From Pseudomonas yamanorum (GTDB lineage: Bacteria > Pseudomonadota > Gammaproteobacteria > Pseudomonadales > Pseudomonadaceae): 64,000 nucleotides of DNA. Below the pieces are notes generated by a model. The model worked only from the letters and a program-made list of their open reading frames with translations, had not been told where the DNA came from and did not search any database. Shown in pieces: positions 56,871-64,000 of the stretch; position 1 is the stretch's first letter; each line of letters starts with the position of its first letter. Where the stretch lies: NCBI RefSeq assembly GCF_013386765.1, contig NZ_JACARE010000017.1:47520-111519 (forward strand), read 5' to 3'. A program made the position numbers and the translations under genes.

Positions 56871-58162
56871 GCGTTGAACCAGCCCAGCTTGATCACAAAC
56901 AGAATCGACAGGATCACCAGCGCCGGGTTCAGCTCACGGTAGCGGCCCGAAAGCAGCTTGATGGCGGTCCAGGCGATGAAACCGAAGGCAATGCCGTTGG
57001 CGATGGAATAAGTGAATGGCATCGCCAGGGCGGTGATCACCACCGGCGCGGCGACAGTGATGTCGTCCCAGTCGATTTCGGCCAGGCCCGAGGTCATCAG
57101 TACCGCAACAAACAGCAGCGCCGGCGCGGTGGCGAAGGCCGGCACGCTGGCCGCCAGTGGCGAGAAGAACAGCGCCAGCAGGAACAGGATGGCGACCACG
57201 ACCGCGGTCAAACCGGTACGGCCACCGGCGCTCACGCCTGCAGCCGATTCGATGTAGCTGGTGGTGGTCGAGGTGCCCAGCAGCGAGCCGGCCATGGCAG
57301 CGGTGCTGTCAGCGATCAGCGCACGGCCCATTTTCGGCATGTGACCGTCCTTGCCCATGAGGCCTGCGCGCTTGGCCACGCCGATCAGGGTGCCGGAGTT
57401 GTCGAACAGGTCGACGAACAGGAAGGCGAAGATCACGCTCACCAGACCGATGTCCAGGGCGCCCTTGATGTCCAGTTGCAGGAAGGTCGGCGCCAGCGAA
57501 GGTGGCATCGACATCACGCCGCCGAACGGGGTGAAGCCGAGCACGATGGAGGCGATGGTCACCACCAGGATGCCGATCAACACCGCGCCGCGCACTTTCA
57601 AGGCTTCCAGTGCAACGATCAGCGCAAAACCGAGCGTGGCGAGGATCGGCGCCGGTTGTTTCAGGTCGCCCAGGCCCACCATGGTGGCCGGGTTGCTGAC
57701 CACGATGCCGGCGTTGTGCAGGGCGATCAGCGCCAGGAACAGGCCGATACCCGCCGCAATCGCCGAGCGCAGCGGCAGCGGGATGCTGTTGATGATCCAT
57801 TCACGGATGCGGAAGATCGACAGCAGGAAGAACAGCACCGCCGAGATGAACACAGCACCCAGCGCCACTTGCCAGGTGTGGCCCATGTGCAGGACCACGG
57901 TGTAGGTGAAGAACGCGTTGAGGCCCATGCCCGGTGCCAGGGCAATCGGGTAGTTGGCGATAAGGCCCATCACGGTGGAGCCGATGGCCGCCGCCAGGCA
58001 GGTCGCGACAAAGACTGCGCCCTTGTCCATGCCGGTCTCGCCGAGAATGCTCGGGTTGACGAACAGGATGTAGGCCATGGCCAGGAAGGTGGTGACGCCC
58101 GCGAGAATCTCGGTGCGCACATTCGTATTGTGTGCCTTGAGTTGAAACAGCTTTTCCAGCAT
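56867..58162 (-). CDS. NCS2 purine permease (adenine/guanine/hypoxanthine type)
   Basis: The 431-residue NCS2 (AzgA-like) permease has about 13 hydrophobic segments. [26 protein letters not shown] at the N-terminus, [14 protein letters not shown] and [26 protein letters not shown] match PurP/AdeQ/GhxQ-type nucleobase:H+ symporters. Which purine is carried is uncertain. A palindromic site precedes the gene at 58200-58215. It overlaps trmA by 4 bases. Confidence 0.92.
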   Translation of the reverse strand: MLEKLFQLKAHNTNVRTEILAGVTTFLAMAYILFVNPSILGETGMDKGAVFVATCLAAAIGSTVMGLIANYPIALAPGMGLNAFFTYTVVLHMGHTWQVALGAVFISAVLFFLLSIFRIREWIINSIPLPLRSAIAAGIGLFLALIALHNAGIVVSNPATMVGLGDLKQPAPILATLGFALIVALEALKVRGAVLIGILVVTIASIVLGFTPFGGVMSMPPSLAPTFLQLDIKGALDIGLVSVIFAFLFVDLFDNSGTLIGVAKRAGLMGKDGHMPKMGRALIADSTAAMAGSLLGTSTTTSYIESAAGVSAGGRTGLTAVVVAILFLLALFFSPLAASVPAFATAPALLFVAVLMTSGLAEIDWDDITVAAPVVITALAMPFTYSIANGIAFGFIAWTAIKLLSGRYRELNPALVILSILFVIKLGWFNA

Positions 58163-58199
58163 GCCTGCTCCCTGTGACGCTATTTTGCGTCGTTATTTG

Positions 58200-58215
58200 T
58201 TGACCTCTAAGTCAA
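58200..58215. promoter_or_regulatory. Palindromic operator candidate upstream of the purine permease
   Basis: TTGACCTCTAAGTCAA is an interrupted palindrome with perfect TTGAC/GTCAA ends, 38 bases upstream of the NCS2 start; its minus-strand TTGACT could also be a -35. Confidence 0.4.
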
Positions 58216-58362
58216 AGCACAAACTGCGCCAAGCGCCTGTGGTTCCAGAGAGGATCGGAAAAAGCGGCGCATCATACCAGCAGCCGAGGGCCAGTGGCGC
58301 ATAGGCTTGATCATGGCCTTGAGGCATACTGCGCCGACGTTTATTACAGGGTCATCGACAGC

Positions 58363-58809
58363 ATGAAAAAAGCCAGCGCCTGGAGTCTAGCTCTGTTCGG
58401 TTGTATCGGCCTGTGGCTCGGTGCAGCACCGGCGTGGGGCGCGCCTGCACCGGCGTTGAGCGAGGTTCGGGTGTTCAAGGTGCAGTCGGCCAAATGCACC
58501 GAAACCATCCCTGAGCGGGCGGCCAGCACCCAGATGTGCACACACCGCGGGCAAACCTTCGTGTATGTGATGGAAGTCGGCCTGGGCAACAGTTCCCACG
58601 CGTTCTTCGATGGCGCGCCGGTGTCCGGCAGCAGCACCCCCATCTGCCAGGTCGGCTCCATCAGCCAGGCGTGCAGTGGTGCCGGTACGTTGATGGGCTA
58701 CATCTATACGTTCCAGCTGGATATCGAAGCCGGCGGCACGTTCCAGTACAGCAACACCTCGATCAACCCGCCGCGCAACCAACTGGTTACCACCCTCAGC
58801 ATTCGCTGA
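58363..58809 (+). CDS. Small exported protein of unknown function
   Basis: The 148-residue product has a signal peptide (about 1-26, ending PAWGA). The roughly 120-residue mature domain has four cysteines (AKCTE, QMCTH, PICQV, QACSG), compatible with two disulphides, and beta-rich segments. I do not recognise the family with confidence (a DUF4354-like fold is possible). The ATG 58363 is chosen because it begins the signal peptide. Neighbours give no hint of function. Confidence 0.7.
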   Translation: MKKASAWSLALFGCIGLWLGAAPAWGAPAPALSEVRVFKVQSAKCTETIPERAASTQMCTHRGQTFVYVMEVGLGNSSHAFFDGAPVSGSSTPICQVGSISQACSGAGTLMGYIYTFQLDIEAGGTFQYSNTSINPPRNQLVTTLSIR

Positions 58810-58847
58810 TCGCCACCCATCAATTGCCTTGAACGCTCATAACCCCG

Positions 58848-58877
58848 GGAAGTCGTACCGCTAAGACGGCGACTTCC
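58848..58877. promoter_or_regulatory. Long inverted repeat upstream of the pao-like operon
   Basis: GGAAGTCG-ta-CCG-ctaaga-CGG-CGACTTCC forms an 11-bp stem with a 2-base bulge, 39 bases before the first gene. No T-run follows; it is either a terminator of the preceding gene or an operator. Confidence 0.45.
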
Positions 58878-58915
58878 GAGAACGCCGCGATTGCACACCA
58901 ATCCGTGAGGTGTTT

Positions 58916-59440
58916 ATGAGCGCGACCCCCAACTTTGCTGCGGCCAAGCCGTTCGTCAGTCACCCGATACGCCTGACCATCAATCGCCTGGACATCCAAA
59001 TGGATGTGTTGCCATGGACCACTTTGCTCGACTTGCTGCGCGAGCAACTGGACCTGACCGGCACCAAGAAGGGCTGCGACCACGGCCAGTGCGGCGCCTG
59101 CACCGTGCTGCTCGACGGCAAACGCGTGAACGCCTGCCTGACCCTCGCCGTGATGTGCGACGGCGCCGAGTTGACCACCATTGAAGGCCTGGCCTCGGGC
59201 GAAGACCTGCACCCGATGCAGCAGGCGTTCATCAAGCACGACGCCTTCCAGTGTGGCTACTGCACCCCGGGGCAGATTTGCTCGGCGGTGGGCCTGGCCC
59301 GTGAAGGCCGCGCCCGCGACACCGCGCAAATCCAGGAACTGATGAGCGGCAACCTGTGCCGCTGCGGCGCCTACAACAACATCCGCGACGCCATCGAAGA
59401 AGCCTTGCCGGCATGCCGTGCGCAGGGAGGTGAGCAATGA
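58916..59440 (+). CDS. paoA: [2Fe-2S] subunit of PaoABC-like molybdenum oxidoreductase
   Basis: This 174-residue subunit has two [2Fe-2S] clusters: the ferredoxin type in KGCDHGQCGACTVLL-C and the alpha type in FQCGYCTPGQ plus GNLCRCGAY. It closely resembles E. coli PaoA but lacks the Tat twin-arginine leader; the N-terminus is MSATPNFAAAKPFVSHP. The complex is therefore predicted to be cytoplasmic. ATG 58916 is preceded two codons earlier by a GTG. The stop overlaps the FAD subunit by ATGA. Confidence 0.85.
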   Translation: MSATPNFAAAKPFVSHPIRLTINRLDIQMDVLPWTTLLDLLREQLDLTGTKKGCDHGQCGACTVLLDGKRVNACLTLAVMCDGAELTTIEGLASGEDLHPMQQAFIKHDAFQCGYCTPGQICSAVGLAREGRARDTAQIQELMSGNLCRCGAYNNIRDAIEEALPACRAQGGEQ

Positions 59441-60426
59441 ATCCCTTCCATTACAGCAAGCCGGCCGACGTGCAGGAAGCGGTGCACCTGGTCAGCCCGG
59501 CGTCGCGCTTTATCGCCGGCGGCACCAACCTGCTGGACCTGATGAAAGAAAACATCAGCCGCCCCGAGCACCTGATCGATATCACTGGCTTGCCACTTCG
59601 TGACGTAGAAGAAACCGGCGAGGGCGGCTTGATGATCGGTGCCCTGGTGAGCAACGCCGACCTGGCCTGGCACCCGCTGATCGAACAACGTTACCCGTTG
59701 CTGTCCCAGGCCATCCTCGCGGGCGCCTCGCCGCAACTGCGCAACATGGCCAGCACCGGCGGCAACCTGCTGCAGCGCACCCGTTGCTACTACTTCTATG
59801 ACGCCGCCGTGCCCTGCAACAAGCGCGAGCCCGGCAGTGGCTGCCCGGCGCGGGTCGGTTTGAATCGCATCCACGCGATTCTCGGCGCCAGCGACCAGTG
59901 CGTGGCTACCCATCCCTCGGACATGTGCGTGGCCCTGGCCGCCCTGGATGCCCGGGTGCATGTGCAAGGCCGTGGCGGTGCGCGGGTCATCGAATTTGCC
60001 GACTTCCACCGGCTGCCGGGGGATGCACCCCAGCGGGATAACCAGTTGGCCGACGACGAACTGATCACCGCCATCGAATTACCCGCCGACCACCTGGCTG
60101 CCCACAGCCACTACCTGAAAATCCGCGACCGGGCGTCTTATGCCTTCGCCCTGGTATCCGTTGCGGCAGCGCTGGAGTTGGACGGCGATGTGATCGTGGA
60201 TGCCCGGCTGGCCCTGGGCGGTGTCGCCCACAAACCCTGGCGCGACCGCGCAGTGGAGGCGGCGCTGATCGGCCAGGCCGTCAGCCGCGAAACCTTCAGC
60301 GCCGCCGCCGAAGCCATGCTGCAAGACGCCGAGCCTTTGGAGCACAACGGCTTCAAGATCAAACTGGCACGCCGCGCGATCATTCGCGCCTTGAGCGATG
60401 CCGCTGTTGCGGGAGCCACGTCATGA
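59437..60426 (+). CDS. paoB: FAD subunit of PaoABC-like oxidoreductase, with an extra cluster motif
   Basis: The 329-residue FAD subunit has the FAD-binding motif FIAGGTNLLDLMK and ASTGGNLLQRT. Between the halves are cysteines at TRCYYFYDAAVPCNKREPGSGC (in parts) and further on SDQC. This insertion is the [4Fe-4S]-binding loop of PaoB, absent from ordinary xanthine dehydrogenase subunits. It overlaps both neighbours by 4 bases. Confidence 0.87.
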   Translation: MNPFHYSKPADVQEAVHLVSPASRFIAGGTNLLDLMKENISRPEHLIDITGLPLRDVEETGEGGLMIGALVSNADLAWHPLIEQRYPLLSQAILAGASPQLRNMASTGGNLLQRTRCYYFYDAAVPCNKREPGSGCPARVGLNRIHAILGASDQCVATHPSDMCVALAALDARVHVQGRGGARVIEFADFHRLPGDAPQRDNQLADDELITAIELPADHLAAHSHYLKIRDRASYAFALVSVAAALELDGDVIVDARLALGGVAHKPWRDRAVEAALIGQAVSRETFSAAAEAMLQDAEPLEHNGFKIKLARRAIIRALSDAAVAGATS

Positions 60427-62606
60427 GCGCGATCGGCAAACCGTTGGACCGGGTGGACGGTCTGCTCAAGGTCACCGGCCAGGCGCGATATGCCGGTGAA
60501 TTTCCCGAGGATGGCCTGCTGCACGGCAGCGTGGTGTCGAGCAACATCGCCAAAGGCCGCGTCATCCGCATTGATGCGTCCAAAGCCCTGGCGCTGCCCG
60601 GTGTGGTGATGGTGCTCGACCACCTCAACCGCCCGAAACTGGCCAGCTACGACGACAGCTACGCCGACGCCGATGCCGCCGACGGCTCGCCCTTTCGCCC
60701 GCTGTATAACGACCGTGTGCTCTACAGCGGCCAGCCGCTGGCGTTGGTGATTGCCGACAACCTGGAACTGGCCCGCCACGCCGGCTCCCTGGTGGAGATC
60801 GAATACGCAGCCGAGCCTGCCGAGACCGACCTGCTGGCCTTGCAGCACCAGGCGCACCCGTCGACGCAGACGCCGCCCAAGCCGCGGGGCAACTTCCAGG
60901 CCGAATGGGCCGGCGCCGCCACTCGCCTGGATCTGCACTACAGCACGCCCATCGAGCACCACAACCCGATGGAACCCCATGCCAGTACCGTGCTGTATCA
61001 GCCGGACGGCACCCTGCACATCCACGACAAAACCCAGGGCCCGCAGAACTGCCAGGCCTATGTGCAAAAAGTCTTCGGCCTGGATAAACGCCAGGTGCGG
61101 ATCTTTGCTGCGTTCGTTGGCGGCGCGTTTGGTTCCGGCTTGCGCCCGCAGTATCAATTGCCGTTGGCCGTGATGGCTTCGCTGGCACTGAAGCGTTCGG
61201 TGCGGGTTACGCTCACGCGTCAACAGATGTTCACCTTCGGCTATCGCCCGCGCACCTTGCAGCGCCTGCAATTGGGCGCCGCTGCCAATGGCCGCCTGCT
61301 CGCACTGGGGCACACCGCCATCGGCCAGACCTCGCGCTTCGAGGACTTCAGCGAGCACGTGGTGGAATGGAGCGGCATGCTTTATCACTGCGACAATGTG
61401 CAGTTGACCTACAAGCTGGTGCCGCTGGATGTGTTCACGCCGCTGGATATGCGCGCCCCCGGTGCAGCGCTCGGGGTGATCGGCCTGGAGTGCGCGATGG
61501 ACGAGCTGGCCTGCGCCCTGGGCATCGACCCGGTGCAGTTGCGGCTGATCAACTATGCCGAGCGCAACCAGAACGAAGACAAGCCCTGGTCCAGCAAGGC
61601 GTTGCGCGAATGCTACAGCGAAGGCGCCGAACGCTTCGGCTGGAGCCAGCGCAACCCGGAACCGCGAAGCATGCGCGATGGCCGGCAGTTGATCGGTTGG
61701 GGCATGGCCGGTGGCGTGTGGGAGGCCCTGCAAATGAAGGCCAGCGCCAAGGCGCGGATCGACCACCTCGGCAAGCTCACCGTCAGCAGCGCCACCACCG
61801 ATATCGGCACTGGCACCTACACGGTCATGGCGCAGATTGCCGCCCAGGCGAGTGGTGTTCCGGTGGGTGACGTGACGTTCCTGTTGGGGGATTCATCGCT
61901 GCCGACGGCGCCGTTGCAGGGTGGTTCGTTTACCGTGTCGTCGGTGGGCAGCGCGGTGCAGCAGGCGTGTGAAGCCTTGAATGCCAAGCTGTTGGATATT
62001 GCGCGCAAGACGTACCCGGCCTTTAAAGACGCTGAGTCGGCAAGGTTTGAAAACGGACAGCTGCATGCCGGTGATCAGCGGGTTTCTTTGGCGCAACTGG
62101 TTCAGGACAGCGGCGAGTCGGCGCTGGAAGTGCAGGTTGACTGCGAGCCGGGCAAACAGCGCGAAGGCTACGCCTCTGCCACGCATTCGGCGGTGTTTGT
62201 CGAAGTGCGGGTAGATGAGGACCTGGGCACCATCAAGGTCAGCCGGGTGGTCAGTGCGATTGCGGCCGGGCGGGTGGTCAATCCGAAGATGGCCCGCAGC
62301 CAGATTCTCGGCGGTGTGGTCTGGGGCATCGGCATGGCGTTACATGAAGAGACCCAGGTTGATCATCAATTGGGCCGTTACATGAACCACAGCCTGGCCG
62401 AGTACCACATCCCGGTAAACGCGGATATCGGCGAGATTGACGTGCTGTTTGTCGAAGAACACGACGAGATCGTCAACGCCCTGGGTTCCAAGGGCGTCGG
62501 CGAAATCGGGATTGTCGGGGTCGCGGCGGCGGTGGCCAATGCGGTGTATCACGCCACCGGCAAGCGGGTGCGGGACTTTCCCGTCACCCTCGACAAGGTG
62601 TTCTAG
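60423..62606 (+). CDS. paoC: Molybdopterin-binding subunit of PaoABC-like oxidoreductase
   Basis: The 727-residue large subunit binds the molybdopterin cytosine dinucleotide. AARYAGEF-like start (GQARYAGEFPEDG), QQMFTFGYRP and the catalytic Glu in GSKGVGEIGIVG near the C-terminus match PaoC/xanthine dehydrogenase family enzymes. The substrate is probably an aromatic or other aldehyde by analogy with PaoABC; purines are a less likely alternative despite the nearby NCS2 gene. No PaoD-like chaperone gene is adjacent. The end overlaps the convergent MFS gene by 4 bases. Confidence 0.87.
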   Translation: MSAIGKPLDRVDGLLKVTGQARYAGEFPEDGLLHGSVVSSNIAKGRVIRIDASKALALPGVVMVLDHLNRPKLASYDDSYADADAADGSPFRPLYNDRVLYSGQPLALVIADNLELARHAGSLVEIEYAAEPAETDLLALQHQAHPSTQTPPKPRGNFQAEWAGAATRLDLHYSTPIEHHNPMEPHASTVLYQPDGTLHIHDKTQGPQNCQAYVQKVFGLDKRQVRIFAAFVGGAFGSGLRPQYQLPLAVMASLALKRSVRVTLTRQQMFTFGYRPRTLQRLQLGAAANGRLLALGHTAIGQTSRFEDFSEHVVEWSGMLYHCDNVQLTYKLVPLDVFTPLDMRAPGAALGVIGLECAMDELACALGIDPVQLRLINYAERNQNEDKPWSSKALRECYSEGAERFGWSQRNPEPRSMRDGRQLIGWGMAGGVWEALQMKASAKARIDHLGKLTVSSATTDIGTGTYTVMAQIAAQASGVPVGDVTFLLGDSSLPTAPLQGGSFTVSSVGSAVQQACEALNAKLLDIARKTYPAFKDAESARFENGQLHAGDQRVSLAQLVQDSGESALEVQVDCEPGKQREGYASATHSAVFVEVRVDEDLGTIKVSRVVSAIAAGRVVNPKMARSQILGGVVWGIGMALHEETQVDHQLGRYMNHSLAEYHIPVNADIGEIDVLFVEEHDEIVNALGSKGVGEIGIVGVAAAVANAVYHATGKRVRDFPVTLDKVF

Positions 62607-63841
62607 GCCTTGGTCTCTTCCACCGGCACATGCATCCGGTCGCGGTTGGCCAGGGTCGGGAACAGCTTGATCCAGACCCCGGTCACCACCAGCGTGCCGA
62701 TCCCGCCCATGACCACGGCGGGCACGGTGCCGAACCAATGGGCGGTGATCCCTGACTCGAACTCGCCCAACTGATTCGACGCACCGATAAACAGCCCGTT
62801 GACGGCACTGACCCGGCCGCGCATTTCATCCGGGGTTTCCAGTTGCACGAACGAGGCGCGGATCACCATGCTGATCATGTCTGCCGCGCCCAGTACCACC
62901 AGCACCGCGAGGGAAAACCAGAACGAGGTCGACAGGCCGAAGGCGATGGTGGCGACGCCGAATACGCCAACTGCGGTGAACATGATCCGCCCGACATGCC
63001 GGTCTACCGCAAACCGTGCCAGCCACAACGACATGAGCAACGCGCCGACCGCCGGCGCCGACCTTAGCAGCCCCAGGCCCCATGCTCCGGTCAGCAGGAT
63101 GTCCTTGGCAAACACCGGCAGCAACGCTGTGGCGCCGCCCAGCAGTACGGCGAACAGGTCCAGGGAAATCGCCCCGAGGATGTCGGGCCGGCTGCGGATA
63201 AAGCGAATCCCGGCCAGCAACGAGTCCATGGTCGCCTTGGCCTTGTTCAACGGTGTCTGCCGCGCCGGCAGGTTCAGGGTCAGCACGCAGGCGATCAGGT
63301 ACAGCGCCACGGTCGGGCCATACACCCAGACGCTGCCAAAGGCATAGAGCAAACCGCCCAGGGCCGGGGCCACGATGGTTGCCAATTGCTGGGCCGATTG
63401 CGAGGACGCCACGGCGCGGGGAAACAGCGCGGTCGGCACGATGCTCGGCAGCAGGGCCTGGGTGGTGGGCATCTCAAACGAGCGCGCGGCGCCCAGCAGG
63501 AATGCCAGGATAAAAATCATCTCGCGGGTGACGTTGCCGGTCAGTCCGCCGATCGCCAGGGACAGTGCGATCAAGGCCTGCACGGTCTGGCAGATGGCGG
63601 CTACCTTGCGCCGTTCGTAGCGGTCGGCCACATGGCCGGTGTGCAGCATGAACAGCACCCGAGGCACGAACTCAACCAGGCCGACCAGGCCCAGGTCCAG
63701 CACGTTGCCGGTCAGTTGGTAGAGGTTCCAGCCGATGGCCACGGTGAGCATCTGGAAGCCGCTGGCGGTAAAGATCCGCGCCAGCCAGAACGCGATGAAA
63801 GGGCGGTGGTGACGTAACAGCAGCGCGGGTTCACTGGGCAT
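62603..63841 (-). CDS. MFS exporter, EntS/DHA3-like
   Basis: This 412-residue, 12-helix MFS protein is of the DHA3 type. FIAFWLARIFTASGFQMLTVAIGW (in parts), VPRVLFMLHTGHVADRYERRKV and FEMPTTQALLPSIVP match the EntS-like group of siderophore/drug exporters. The start MPSEPALLLRHHRP at 63841 fits; the frame extends 31 codons upstream without family similarity. The substrate is unknown. The remaining 159 bases to the window end contain nothing I can identify. Confidence 0.83.
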   Translation of the reverse strand: MPSEPALLLRHHRPFIAFWLARIFTASGFQMLTVAIGWNLYQLTGNVLDLGLVGLVEFVPRVLFMLHTGHVADRYERRKVAAICQTVQALIALSLAIGGLTGNVTREMIFILAFLLGAARSFEMPTTQALLPSIVPTALFPRAVASSQSAQQLATIVAPALGGLLYAFGSVWVYGPTVALYLIACVLTLNLPARQTPLNKAKATMDSLLAGIRFIRSRPDILGAISLDLFAVLLGGATALLPVFAKDILLTGAWGLGLLRSAPAVGALLMSLWLARFAVDRHVGRIMFTAVGVFGVATIAFGLSTSFWFSLAVLVVLGAADMISMVIRASFVQLETPDEMRGRVSAVNGLFIGASNQLGEFESGITAHWFGTVPAVVMGGIGTLVVTGVWIKLFPTLANRDRMHVPVEETKA

Positions 63842-64000
63842 CGGGGAGGCAGGTCTGGGTGGGGGAGAAGTGAGGTTATCACCAACTTGTAACCAATGGT
63901 TGCGTAGGTGGGGTTGGGGGGGAGATATGTGCACCTGATTGAGTGCTCCGCGGGTTGAATGGGGCAGTCAGATCAAAAGCAAGATCAACAGCACGGCGGC

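Overview
The window is a GC-rich chromosomal segment that looks like a fluorescent Pseudomonas of the P. fluorescens group. The evidence is the codon style, the many REP hairpins of the 'tgtgggagctggcttgcctgcgat' type, a has haem-acquisition locus in the Pseudomonas order (sigma, anti-sigma, receptor, haemophore, exporter), and a two-domain QuiC-type dehydroshikimate dehydratase. Coding density is high. I saw no tRNA or rRNA gene, CRISPR array, insertion sequence or prophage.

Layout: 0.1-5.6 kb (minus strand) is the conserved envelope/RNA block lnt-corC-ybeY-ybeZ-miaB. From 5.7-9.6 kb come a DUF1820 gene, a Sel1-repeat protein, and hemL, thiE and thiD on the minus strand. From 9.9-16.6 kb (mostly plus) come a 7TM hybrid histidine kinase, an AidB-like acyl-CoA dehydrogenase, AMP nucleosidase, RluE and a small DUF2788 membrane protein. 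From 16.8-28.4 kb is a mosaic: two Lrp-type regulators, a DUF6515 envelope protein, a CDF metal exporter, HrpB helicase, a membrane-anchored EEP phosphatase, DUF2076, a NYN protein beside a DnaQ-like exonuclease, and a DUF6124 gene. The DUF6124 gene is preceded by an unusually elaborate structured leader. From 28.6-39.1 kb are a DMT exporter, RhlE-type helicase, HI0933-like flavoprotein, deacetylase-fold enzyme, GNAT, TesB, a HAD hydrolase, a secreted alpha/beta hydrolase, a zinc metallopeptidase, a lipoprotein and a second DMT transporter.

From 39.1-44.7 kb lies a quinate/shikimate catabolic island: an ACS-type MFS transporter, QuiC (3-dehydroshikimate to protocatechuate), a TetR regulator, an NAD-type quinate/shikimate dehydrogenase and type II dehydroquinase. 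Its two outward promoters share two sequence motifs, one close to the PcaR-type operator as I recall it. From 44.9-54.7 kb is the complete hasISRADEF locus with candidate Fur boxes and two stem-loops flanking hasA. From 54.8-55.7 kb is a DUF4160/DUF2442 gene pair that resembles a toxin-antitoxin arrangement. From 55.8-63.8 kb are trmA, an NCS2 purine permease, a small secreted protein, a PaoABC-like molybdenum oxidoreductase without a Tat leader, and an EntS-like MFS exporter.

The best candidate for something undescribed is the region upstream of the DUF6124 gene (about 27466-27694, minus strand). It contains a Y-shaped RNA with a near-perfect 17-position base stem, a C(UUCG)G tetraloop, two separate hairpins with identical GUGCAA loops plus the complementary UUGCAC in the junction, and a loop able to pair with the Shine-Dalgarno sequence. 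A second structured, terminator-ended RNA candidate lies at about 17395-17568. All assignments come from reading the sequence and from memory of families; nothing was searched or folded computationally.
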